From the NCBI RefSeq assembly GCF_937924975.1, contig NZ_CALEYG010000048.1:1-56997 (forward strand): 56,997 bases of DNA. Reading direction: 5' to 3'. This document shows, piece after piece, positions 34,129 through 43,000 of this stretch (position 1 is its first letter; the number at the start of each line of letters is the position of its first letter). The notes beneath the pieces were generated by a model. The model had not been told where the DNA came from. It ran no database searches and saw only the letters and a list, made by a program, of their open reading frames with translations. Both the position numbers and the translations under genes were made by a program. This DNA is from an uncultured Stomatobaculum sp. (GTDB lineage Bacteria; Bacillota; Clostridia; Lachnospirales; Lachnospiraceae).

Positions 34129-34673
34129 CACATATTCTTCTGTCGCCAGGCTTCCCGGCTGAGTAACGACACATGCTCGGTACGTATTTCTTTTAAAAGC
34201 GGGACATCTACCTCCCGCAGAGTCTTCTCGTGTCGGAAGCCGAGCTTCTCCTGCACGCGCTTTGACTTTTCATTGCCCTCGAAGTAAGCGCACCAAACGC
34301 GCCGCATACCAAGCTCCGTAAACGCACGGCGAAGCAAGGCTTCCGAAGCCTCTGTCACAAGCCCCTGCCCCCAGAAGGGCTTCCCGATCCAGTAGCCGAG
34401 CTCACACGCATCTTCCTCTTCCGCAAGCCTCGAATCGCTGTTCAACGACAAGGCAATCGCGCCGATCACGCTCCCGTCTTCTTTTTTGCAGATAGCATAG
34501 CTCTCCGGACCGCTCAGCACCAGGCGGATGATGTTCCGGCTCTCCTCTACGCTGCCGTGCGGCGGCCAGCCTGCTGCCGGGCCGACTTCCGGGTCCCGGG
34601 CATACTTGTATAAATCCGCCGCGTCCGCCTCCGCAAAGGGGCGGAGCAGCAGGCGTTCGGTTTCGATTTGCAT
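34128..34673 (-). CDS. GNAT family N-acetyltransferase (RimJ/RimL type)
   Basis: 181 residues beginning MQIETERLLLRPFAEADAADLYKYARDPEVGPAAGWPPH, the N-terminus of ribosomal-protein alanine acetyltransferase-like GNATs. The acetyl-CoA loop follows as GYWIGKPFWGQGLVTEA, and then RVWCAYFEGNEKSKRVQEKLGF. AAAGGAG is upstream. The substrate is unknown. It lies 25 bases after the zinc-ribbon gene. Confidence 0.9.
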   Translation of the reverse strand: MQIETERLLLRPFAEADAADLYKYARDPEVGPAAGWPPHGSVEESRNIIRLVLSGPESYAICKKEDGSVIGAIALSLNSDSRLAEEEDACELGYWIGKPFWGQGLVTEASEALLRRAFTELGMRRVWCAYFEGNEKSKRVQEKLGFRHEKTLREVDVPLLKEIRTEHVSLLSREAWRQKNM

Positions 34674-34698
34674 CCGGTTTCTCTCCTTTCGACGAGAA

Positions 34699-35160
34699 TC
34701 AGTCCCAGTAGCCGGCTTCTTCGGGTTTCAGGGTTCCGCTGCAGTACGGGCAGGGAAGCCCCGCAAAACACTCCTCTTCATAAATGGGCCACATCCTATG
34801 CCCGCAGCGGCAGCGATGTTCGTAATCACGAAAAAAACGGTAGCTTTCCGCCAAACAACCGTAACTGTCCCAAAAGAAACTATACTTCTCCCTCTCACAC
34901 CCTTCCATCTCGGGAAGATAGGTGGCCAACAGCGGGCGGACTTCATAGCGGTAACAGTGCTCACACTGCACAATGACATCTTCTCCGTCCACCACTGCAC
35001 CCGGATACATCGTTAGCAAGGTCTTTAGTTCTTTTCCGTACCTTCCTTCTCTCGCCGCCTTCGTCACTCCTTCGGGGAAAACACCATTCATCCCATATCC
35101 TAAGAAAGCCTGAAACGAATACTCACATTTGTTACATTTCCAGAGATAAATAACGCCCAT
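34699..35160 (-). CDS. Cys-rich zinc-ribbon-like protein of unknown function, copy 1
   Basis: GGAGG lies just upstream of the ATG; 153 residues. Four CxxC or CxC pairs (WKCNKCEY, VQCEHCYR, HRCRCGHR, LPCPYCSG) suggest two split zinc ribbons. The C-terminus is LKPEEAGYWD. A paralogue with the same order and ending (KVNEFYCWD) is at 53565-54038. Shared blocks include the N-terminal CxxCxYxFxAxLGxG, YPGxxxDGDxV and YEHRCxxCG. I do not recognise a named family. Confidence 0.7.
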   Translation of the reverse strand: MGVIYLWKCNKCEYSFQAFLGYGMNGVFPEGVTKAAREGRYGKELKTLLTMYPGAVVDGEDVIVQCEHCYRYEVRPLLATYLPEMEGCEREKYSFFWDSYGCLAESYRFFRDYEHRCRCGHRMWPIYEEECFAGLPCPYCSGTLKPEEAGYWD

Positions 35161-35286
35161 GGAGACCTCCTTTGCGCTCTATACGACTTCGTGTCGTGCT
35201 TTCCGCTACAAAATAGCATAGCGGGCTACACAGCACTCAGACAATCAATCTTCATAATGCCCAAGCTCTGTCCTCCCAAAGAAAGC

Positions 35287-35580
35287 TCAGCTATCTTTAT
35301 CCTCTAGGAGAGCATGCTCTGTAAAATGCGCCCTGCCTTCTCTCACATCGTTTGCGATTCCGTTCAGATATCTCATATTGCTCTCGGAATAAAAACGATC
35401 CGTCGAGACATCGAACGGAATTCTCCGCTCCCTAGTCATGCGCTTCGCAAAAATCGTAAAAGCAGTCGTCATAGACATCCCCAGATCATCGCAGAGTTCT
35501 TCCATATTGCGCTTGAGCTCTGCGTCCATTCTGAAATTCACATTGACCGCATTGGATAGCACCAACGCGACAAAAAGCAT
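35287..35580 (-). CDS. RelB/DinJ family antitoxin (orphan)
   Basis: Up to 97 residues, with NVNFRMDAELKRNMEELCDDLGMSMTTAFTIFAKRMTRERRIPFDV (ribbon-helix-helix DNA-binding domain) and the toxin-wrapping tail FYSESNMRYLNGI...HALLED. The exact start is uncertain: no strong ribosome binding site is seen, and the first ten residues are not typical. The usual RelE/YafQ toxin gene is absent on both sides. A consensus-like promoter lies upstream. It may act as an orphan or complement a toxin elsewhere. Confidence 0.82.
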   Translation of the reverse strand: MLFVALVLSNAVNVNFRMDAELKRNMEELCDDLGMSMTTAFTIFAKRMTRERRIPFDVSTDRFYSESNMRYLNGIANDVREGRAHFTEHALLEDKDS

Positions 35581-35621
35581 AGCATTCTCTTGGGTTTGTA
35601 ATGAAACATCATTTTACTGTC

Positions 35622-35650
35622 ATTATACTTTCATTCGCCAATGCGTGCAA
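35622..35650 (-). promoter_or_regulatory. Promoter of the orphan relB gene
   Basis: On the minus strand TTGCAC (35645-35650), a 17-base spacer and TATAAT (35622-35627), about 40 bases upstream of the coding region. Confidence 0.75.
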
Positions 35651-35671
35651 ACACGCTCCTTTTTTGTGAAC

Positions 35672-35734
35672 TGAAAAAGAACCGGCGCGAATCGAACACG
35701 CCGGTTCTGCTTTCTTTTTCCGAACCACAGAAGT
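35672..35734 (+). repeat. 63-bp direct repeat, left copy, with conserved 31-base hairpin
   Basis: It matches 40027-40089 at 58 of 63 positions, same orientation. The central inverted repeat (35678-35708; 12-base arms and 7-base loop) is identical in both copies. Read on the minus strand the arms pair fully with one G-T pair and are followed by TTTTTC. No gene ends into this copy. Confidence 0.85.
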
Positions 35735-36078
35735 TATGCATTCCCGGAACAAAGTATCCTCTGAAAACTATACTCTGTAAGAATTTATAACATGTGAATG
35801 AGATGCAATCTCTTTCATGAGGAGTTTTAGTATGGTATCCAATATACACAAATGTGGTAGGCATTGGGAAATCCGGAGGTTATGGGGAAGGCCGTTAAAA
35901 ATTGCACCAAATGAGGATAAGCTTATTTTTATATTTGTATGTTTACGATATTGATTTCTTTTGTCTTGTTTGTTATGTTTAACTAAGATGCGGCAGGAGA
36001 GTGTTCACTTGTAATCAAGCTTATTTCTTGCGCTTACTTTGACACTTCTGTAAAAAATGCATGAGAGAAAGGAGATCT
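35735..36078. other. AT-rich leader region of the iron-transport operon
   Basis: No supported gene. A 45-codon plus-strand frame (ATG near 35817) has a plausible AGGAG for its internal ATG at about 35832, but its product resembles nothing known. The base composition changes from GC-rich to AT-rich here. I see no clear Fur-type inverted repeat. Confidence 0.4.
35961..35989 (+). promoter_or_regulatory. Candidate promoter of the iron(III)-chelate transport operon
   Basis: TTGTCT (35961-35966), 17 bases, TAAGAT (35984-35989), about 90 bases before the binding-protein start. A second weaker option, TTGCGC-N17-TAAAAA, lies closer to the gene. Confidence 0.45.
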
Positions 36079-37164
36079 ATGAGAGCAAAAAATCTATTAA
36101 ATGTAGCAATACCTATGGCACTTGCAGTTGCAGTAGTCACAGGTTGCGGCGCTAAAAGCGGAGGAAAGGAAAGTTCTGCCACGGCAAAGAGTGCCGATGT
36201 GACAGCTTCTTCTAAGTCTTCATCAAACACATCTTCTTCAAGTGCGGTAAGCACGGCTTCTTTTCCGATAACAATGAAGCATGCTTATGGAGAAACTGTT
36301 ATTCATGCAAAGCCTGAAAGGGTTGTTACCCTTGACTGGAATAATGCAGATGCAGTTTTGGCCCTTGGAATTGTTCCTGTGGGTACCGCTAGGGCAAACT
36401 GGGGACCTGTTACCGATAAGGGGCTTTTACCTTGGACCGAAGAGAAGTTTAAGGAGCTTGGAACCGATAATCCAAACGTGTTTAACGACCTTGAAGGCTA
36501 TGACTATGAGGCTGTAGCAGCAGCCAAGCCTGATATCATAGTAGCTCCTTACTCAGGAATGGATGAAAAGGCTTATAAGCGTCTCTCTGAGATAGCACCA
36601 ACCCTTCCATTCAAAGAAACAGCTTGGAAGACTACCTGGAGAGAACAGACCGTTGAGGCCGCAGAGGCTTTAGGACTTACGGCCGAGGGCGAGAAGCTGG
36701 TTGCAGATACAGATGCATTTATAAAAGAAAACTTCGCAAAATATCCCAAACTTGCGAACAAGAGTGCAGCAATATGTTATATCAATGCAGCTGACCTCAG
36801 TAGCTTTTCCGTTTATAGAACTGCAGATCCAAGAGGGGCATACCTTACAGACTTAGGCTTTACTTTTCCTGAAAAGATAGAGGCCTTGGCAACAGATAAA
36901 AATGCATTTTACGTGCAGATATCTTCTGAACTGGCAGTTGATGCTCTCAGTGATACGGATATCATTATAACTTACGGTGATGATAAGACGGTTGCCGCCT
37001 TGCAAAAAGACGCAATCTTCTCTAAGATTCCGGCAGTCAAAGAAGGCCGGGTAGTGGTGCTTGACAGCAACGGTAATCTTGCAGCAGCCTGCAATCCTTC
37101 GGTGCTTTCTATCAAGGCAGAGCTTGTGAACTATCTTGAAGCAATCAATGCAGTCGTCAAATAA
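36079..37164 (+). CDS. Iron(III)-siderophore ABC transporter, substrate-binding lipoprotein
   Basis: The ATG at 36079 (MRAKNLLNVA) follows AAAGGAG; 361 residues. The signal peptide ends in a lipobox (VTGC) and is followed by a Ser/Thr-rich linker of about 40 residues. The mature domain has the FepB/FecB-type pattern PERVVTLDWNNADAVLALGIVPVG, YEAVAAAKPDIIVAPY and VKEGRVVVLDS. It should capture a ferric chelate outside the membrane and deliver it to the permeases. First gene of a four-gene operon. Its AT-rich codon use differs from most of the window. Confidence 0.92.
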   Translation: MRAKNLLNVAIPMALAVAVVTGCGAKSGGKESSATAKSADVTASSKSSSNTSSSSAVSTASFPITMKHAYGETVIHAKPERVVTLDWNNADAVLALGIVPVGTARANWGPVTDKGLLPWTEEKFKELGTDNPNVFNDLEGYDYEAVAAAKPDIIVAPYSGMDEKAYKRLSEIAPTLPFKETAWKTTWREQTVEAAEALGLTAEGEKLVADTDAFIKENFAKYPKLANKSAAICYINAADLSSFSVYRTADPRGAYLTDLGFTFPEKIEALATDKNAFYVQISSELAVDALSDTDIIITYGDDKTVAALQKDAIFSKIPAVKEGRVVVLDSNGNLAAACNPSVLSIKAELVNYLEAINAVVK

Positions 37165-37173
37165 AAAGACATA

Positions 37174-38178
37174 GTGAACATGGGAAATAAAAAGTTTGTA
37201 CTTTCTATAATCTTATGCTTAGCCCTGCTTTCTATTATGGCAGTATTTTCCATATCGCTGGGTGCTAAAAACATAGCATTTTCTAAGGTTGTAGACGTTC
37301 TCCTCGGAAATGATCCGGATAGCCTTGAGGCTGCTATCATATCGCAAAGAATTCCGAGAACCGTATTTGGCATACTTGCGGGAGGAGCCCTTGGCATATC
37401 AGGGGCTCTTATGCAGAGTATAACAAGGAATCCCATTGCTGATCCAAGTATACTTGGTGTAAATACCGGCGCATCACTCTTCGTGGTCGCCGGTATAGCA
37501 TTTTTTAATATTACTGTTGCCTATCAATACATCTGGCTTGGCATAACAGGAGCAGGCGTCACCGCAGTTTTTGTATACAGTGTGGCAAGTATGGGAAAAG
37601 ACGGAGCTACACCGCTAAAGCTTGCACTTTCAGGTTCGGCTGTAAGCATAGTCTTAGGTTCACTTGTAAGTACCATTATGCTGCCAAATAACAGGGTAAT
37701 GGAAGCTTTTAGGTTCTGGCAGGTAGGGAGCATAGGGAGTGCGACCTGGGAAAATATTATGCTCATTAGTCCCTTCCTAATAGTGGGTTTTATCACATCC
37801 ATGTTTATATCAGGGTATTTGAATAATCTGGCTTTGGGGGATGAAGCCGCCACCGCCCTTGGGACTAATGTAGTGATGACAAGAGCCATAGGCGCACTTT
37901 CATCGGTACTACTATGTGGTGCTACTACAGCACTTGCAGGACCGATAGGCTTTGTAGGGCTTATCATTCCCCATATTATAAGGCTGATATTTGGAAGTGA
38001 AATGAGTAAAATGCTGCCTCTTTCTTTTCTAGGCTCAGCTATACTTATGCTTATTTCAGACGTAATAGGAAGAATAATAAGCTTGCCGGGAGAGACTGAA
38101 GTGGGTATCATTACTGCCGTCCTTGGTGCACCGGTATTCATTCTGGCCATTCGGAAAGGGAGGGTAAAGAGTCTATGA
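37174..38178 (+). CDS. FecCD-family iron-chelate permease, first subunit
   Basis: 334 residues from a GTG (the ATG at 37180 is equally possible; no clear ribosome binding site, so reinitiation after the upstream stop is likely). About ten membrane segments with the FecCD signatures RIPRTVFGILAGGALGISGALMQSITRNPIADPSILGVNTGAS and GPIGFVGLIIPHIIRLIFG. It forms a heterodimeric channel with the next gene's product. Confidence 0.92.
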   Translation: MNMGNKKFVLSIILCLALLSIMAVFSISLGAKNIAFSKVVDVLLGNDPDSLEAAIISQRIPRTVFGILAGGALGISGALMQSITRNPIADPSILGVNTGASLFVVAGIAFFNITVAYQYIWLGITGAGVTAVFVYSVASMGKDGATPLKLALSGSAVSIVLGSLVSTIMLPNNRVMEAFRFWQVGSIGSATWENIMLISPFLIVGFITSMFISGYLNNLALGDEAATALGTNVVMTRAIGALSSVLLCGATTALAGPIGFVGLIIPHIIRLIFGSEMSKMLPLSFLGSAILMLISDVIGRIISLPGETEVGIITAVLGAPVFILAIRKGRVKSL

Positions 38179-39194
38179 CAGAACTGAATGCAGGATATAA
38201 GAAAAGGACTCTTCGATGGAGGCTTGTTGTACTTGCCCTTCTTGGCCTTACCCTTATTCTATCAGCCTGTGAACTTTGCTTTGGAAGTGTGTCCTATCCC
38301 ATAAGAGATGTGATCAGGGTTTTACTTGGCGAAACAATTGACGGGGTATCTTATGCAGTAGAAAATGTGAGGCTTCCGAGGATGATGGGAGCTGTATTTT
38401 CCGGGTTTGCCTTTGGAATGGCGGGCTATGTATTTCAAACATTGTTACACAATCCACTTGCTTCGCCGGATGTAATCGGAATTTCCGCAGGAACAAGCAC
38501 AGCAGCGGTGTTTCTCATACTGGTGCTTGGACTTAGGGGAAGCATAGTGTCCTTGTTAGCGATGATATTTGGAATTGCAACGGCTTTCATTATTTACAAA
38601 CTTTCAGTGATTAAAGGGCATTTTACCTATGGAAGAATGATACTTATCGGCATAGGAATTTCAGCGCTTTTAAGAGCCGTTACTTCTTATCTACTGGCAA
38701 AAGCTGCGGAGTATGATGTAGGGACTACCATGCAGTGGCTGAGCGGAAGCTTAAATGGCGTACAGATGGAAGATGTGCCTGCACTTGTTTTGGTAGTTGC
38801 AACAATCACCATTGCATTGGTTTCACTTTCAAGACATATGGAGATCATTCCTCTGGGAGACAACTTCGCAGTATCACTTGGGCTAAATACAAAATTTACC
38901 TATTCGGTAATGATAATCGGTGCAGTTATACTTGTTTCATTTGCAACCTCTGTCACAGGACCTATCGCATCTGTAGCATTTCTTTCGGGACCTATTGCCG
39001 CAAGCCTTGCAGGAAAGGGGAAATCAAGTCTTATTCCTGCGGGACTGGTTGGCACAACACTTACTTTAGGAGCAGATTTGGTGGCTTTTCATGCATTTCC
39101 GGTACACTATCCTGTAGGTGTTATCACAGGGCTTTTAGGAGCACCGTATATGCTGTATCTGCTCATTCGAATGAATAAAAGAGGTGTGAATTAA
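38175..39194 (+). CDS. FecCD-family iron-chelate permease, second subunit
   Basis: 339 residues; the start overlaps the previous stop by four bases. Contains VRLPRMMGAVFSGFAFGMAGYVFQTLLHNPLASPDVIGISAGTS and the membrane pattern of FecCD permeases. A cysteine near residue 27 (LSACELCFG) is part of the first helix and not a lipobox. Confidence 0.92.
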   Translation: MTELNAGYKKRTLRWRLVVLALLGLTLILSACELCFGSVSYPIRDVIRVLLGETIDGVSYAVENVRLPRMMGAVFSGFAFGMAGYVFQTLLHNPLASPDVIGISAGTSTAAVFLILVLGLRGSIVSLLAMIFGIATAFIIYKLSVIKGHFTYGRMILIGIGISALLRAVTSYLLAKAAEYDVGTTMQWLSGSLNGVQMEDVPALVLVVATITIALVSLSRHMEIIPLGDNFAVSLGLNTKFTYSVMIIGAVILVSFATSVTGPIASVAFLSGPIAASLAGKGKSSLIPAGLVGTTLTLGADLVAFHAFPVHYPVGVITGLLGAPYMLYLLIRMNKRGVN

Positions 39195-40006
39195 TGGGAA
39201 ACCACGTATTAGAAGCCAAAAACCTGGTGGCCGGTTATGATGGGAAGGCAATCATAAATGGTCTTAATCTGACCATACCTGAAGGAAAAATATCCGTGAT
39301 CATAGGCTCAAACGGCTGTGGCAAATCCACTCTTCTAAAGACCTTTTGCAGATTAAACAAAGTCATGAGCGGAGATATTTATCTGGATAATAAGCCTGTA
39401 TCCGAGTATTCGTCTAAGGAAATATCAAAAATAATCAGCCTGATGCCACAATCGCCACTGGTACCCGAGGGAATAACCGTCTATGATTTGATTAGCAGAG
39501 GGCGCTTCCCTTACAGGAAGGTATTTCGGGGATTGGATGATAAAGACTTTAAGGCGATTGAAGAAGCTATGCAGACTATGGGTGTAACCGAGCTTCGAGA
39601 CAGAGCGGTAGATGAGCTTTCCGGAGGACAGCGTCAAAGGGTGTGGATAGCACTCGCACTTGCTCAGCAGACTGATATATTATTTTTAGATGAGCCAACG
39701 ACATTTCTTGACATAGCATATCAGGTAGAGATTCTTGATTTGCTTGGAGAGCTAAACAGGACTAAGAAGACTACCGTCATTATGGTTCTGCACGATATCA
39801 ATCTCTCTGTAAGATACGCAGACTATATATTTGCCCTCAAATCAGGGAATCTTTATGCCGAAGGAAGACCCGAAAATGTGATTAGTGAAAAACTTATAAA
39901 AGATGTATACGGGCTTGATAGTAAGGTCATTACAGATCCTACTTCAGATGCGCCTATGGTCATTCCTATGGGAAAGCATCATAAGGAGCTTGATCATCTT
40001 GATTGA
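39194..40006 (+). CDS. Iron-chelate ABC transporter ATPase (FepC-type)
   Basis: 270 residues; the ATG shares one base with the permease stop (TAATG). Walker A IGSNGCGKSTLLKTF, signature DELSGGQRQRVWIALAL, Walker B ILFLDEPTTFLDIAYQ and switch His in MVLHDINLS. It powers the permease pair. Last gene of the operon, followed by the right copy of the 63-bp repeat. Confidence 0.94.
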   Translation: MGNHVLEAKNLVAGYDGKAIINGLNLTIPEGKISVIIGSNGCGKSTLLKTFCRLNKVMSGDIYLDNKPVSEYSSKEISKIISLMPQSPLVPEGITVYDLISRGRFPYRKVFRGLDDKDFKAIEEAMQTMGVTELRDRAVDELSGGQRQRVWIALALAQQTDILFLDEPTTFLDIAYQVEILDLLGELNRTKKTTVIMVLHDINLSVRYADYIFALKSGNLYAEGRPENVISEKLIKDVYGLDSKVITDPTSDAPMVIPMGKHHKELDHLD

Positions 40007-40026
40007 CTGCAATTGCAACCGGAAAA

Positions 40027-40089
40027 TGAAACAGAACCGGCGCGAATCGAACACGCCGGTTCTGTTTTCTTTTTCCAAACTACAAAAGT
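40027..40089 (+). repeat. 63-bp direct repeat, right copy, with conserved hairpin
   Basis: Same orientation as the copy at 35672-35734, with five substitutions, all outside the 31-base hairpin (40033-40063). It sits between the convergent iron operon and the res gene and may terminate either. The plus strand continues TGTTTTCTTTTTCC after the hairpin, but its stem has a C-A mismatch on that strand. Confidence 0.85.
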
Positions 40090-40096
40090 CGCATAT

Positions 40097-43000
40097 TTAG
40101 AACGAAATCATGTCATGCAGACTTTTATAGCTGTCCACATGCTCATAGTGCACGCTTCCGTTTGACAGCTTTTCAAAGAGCCGCTTTGCGCAGCTTATCT
40201 TTGCCTTCTCAATGGGTCTTAAGTCCAGGCTACTCATGCTGCCCTTGGTTTCGGCAATGAAGTACACGTGCTTTACACTGCCCTCACGGAATACAATGGC
40301 CCAGTCCGGCGAGTAATTGCCGACCGGGGTCGGAATTTGGAATCCCTTCGGGAGCTTTGCATAAATCTTGACCTCTTCCGCCTTATCCATCTCTTCCGCA
40401 AAGCGGCGCTCCACGCTCTTTTCGGCACTGCCGTCCGTAAAGACATAGTCCTGAATGGCCTTGTCCGCCTTGAATGCCAGGTCTAACGGCACCTTGTGCG
40501 CCTCGGCGGTGAAGATATCGCTGTCATACCTTCCCTCCAACGTGTCATAGCGGATGTGCTCCACAATCATGGTCGCCTTCTGCTCGTTGATCAGCCGTAT
40601 GACCTTTGCAATGAATTCCTCGGGGTTCTGCCGGTACAGCGCAAAGCGACTCGCGTCTATGCCCTGCAAAATGGCCGCGACGGTGCGTCTGGTGAGCACC
40701 GTTCCCTTGGCAACCGCGCCGATTAAATCATAGCGAAGGGTGCTCTGCGGCGCCGTACGAAGCGTCTCGGTGCGCGATTTTGCCGCGAAGAAGCTACTGC
40801 CTTCCTTCACCTGCTCCGCCGTGATTTTCTCCGCCTGACTGCCCGCGGTGACCGTGTACTGCAGGCGGCTCACATAGAGCTCGCGGTCGATGTGCGCGAT
40901 GGCCTTTTGAATCAGCTCCTCGGACTGAAAGTCCACCGTATAGGCGTACTTGTGGTTAATGGCCGTCCAGAGCTTCTGGAACTCCTCTTTGTAGAAGCGC
41001 TCGTTCAACGGATTCTCATTGATTTTGGTCTTGTTGCCGTCCGTATAGAGCGAAGCCAGCTGCGACGGATCGTAAATCGCATGCACCAGACGGTGAATCT
41101 CTGCCTCAAACGGTTTTAAATCTTCCGGAAGAGGCGCATATTCTGCAGTACTTCGATAAACTTCTGTCACTCCGGCATGACTATCAACATAGGCATTTTG
41201 AACCAGATAGGTGTAAATCTCCAGTGCCTGGTCCTCGCTGAGCTTCGTTGTCTTTCCATCCGCATGCACCGTTCTACCAGCAAAATAGGACGGCGTCGCC
41301 TTCTTGGGACGCTCCCGAAGCTCTGCCTCGGTCTCCTTCTGTAAATCGTCCACAAATCCCGCATAGCTCTCGCTCGCAATGACAGTCAGGAGATTAATCT
41401 TCTGGACATTCTCACCGAGTACAGACCAATCCATGCGGTTGCCGCTCCGATCCACGGAAAGGCGCAGTCCGCGCCCCACTTCCTGGCGCTTATTTGTCGT
41501 GTTATTGCTGTGCTTTAAGGTGCAAATCTGAAAGACATTCGGATTGTCCCAGCCCTCGCGGAGCGCCGAGTGGGAGAAAATAAAGCGTGTCGGCTCTTCA
41601 AAAGAGAGCAGCCGCTCCTTGTTCTTTAGAATCAGGTCATAAGCGGAAATATCATCCGAGAGGTCCGAACCGCGCTTCAGCGCGCTGTCCACGCAGTGTC
41701 CCTTTTTGTCAATGCTGAAATACCCTCGGTGCACCGAAGCGGCATCCGCCGCATCGAGATAAGCTGTATAGGGGGGATCTAAATCCGTACGGTACTGCGG
41801 CAGCAAAGCGCGGTATTCCTCTTCAAAGATGCGGCCGTACTCGCCCAGGACTTCATTGCCAGCCTCATCATACTGCCGATACTTGGCCACTTCATCGATG
41901 AAGAAGAGGGACAAGGTCTTGATACCGAGTTTAAACAGCTGCCGCTCCTTTTCCAGGTGGGAGATGATGGTCTCGCGGATTTGCAGGCGAGGCAGTTCTT
42001 TTGACTCGTCGCCAACCAGATTCCCCTTCTTTAGGGTCAAGCCGTTTGTGAAATGCACTTCTCCGGCAAACGCATCGATTTCCGAAATCACCAGTCCCTT
42101 GTACTGCTCCATCTCCTTGGAAATATAGTAGAGGTTATCGCCCTGCCCCAAGAGGTGCAGCTCCCGCTTCACCCCATTCTTATGCCGAACCTCCAGTTCG
42201 ATGCGCGCGCACGGCGGCTTTTTTGCCGATAACACAAGATCCTCGAGATAGAGATACTGGTTCGTACCGGGCAGATTCTTCACCTCAAAGCCCTTTACCT
42301 CAATCTTCTTGACCAGACGCCGGTTGTAGGCGTCCAAGGCATCCAACGCATAGACCGCATTGTGATTCGTTTTATGCGTCGCGGAGTAGTAAAGCGAAAA
42401 GAGCGGCTTAAAATTCCGGAGCGCCTTTTGCGTGACCGAATCCTTTTCGTTGCCCATCTTCTGCGGCTCATCGAGAATTAAAATCGGGCGGTTCGCCGCA
42501 ATCACATCAATCGGCTTGCGGGAACCGAAGCTATCCCTCGCCGTAAAAATAATGCGCGCCGCCGCATCGCCCTTCCGGCCCTCCACATTCTTATCTTCAT
42601 TCAGTGAAGCCGCAAAGGCCTGGGTGTTGATGATCATCACGTTGAGCCCGGCATTGCTCGAAAAGGCATCCAGCTGATTCAGGTTCGAGCTGTTGTAGAC
42701 AAAGAAGCGCGCCTTCTTGCCGTAGCACTCCATAAAGTGCTCGGCCGTGATTTCAAAGCTCTTTTTTACACCCTCGCGGATCGCAATGCTCGGCACCACA
42801 ACCACGAATTTACTCCAACCGTAGAGGCGGTTTAACTCGAACATGGTCTTGATATAAACATAGGTCTTTCCCGTGCCGGTCTCCATCTCAATGTCCAGCC
42901 CCAAGCGCCCCTGCGCCGCTGCCAGAACGGCAGATTCCTGCAGGCCGTTGCCGCGCTGCACCGCGCGAATGTTCTCAAGTAACTGCGCGTCCGTGAGATG

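Noticed and set aside
35678..35708. Hairpin with TTCGATT loop as part of a real tRNA gene
   Set aside because: No D-arm, anticodon arm or CCA-compatible end is present on either side in either copy; only the minihelix-like core is there.
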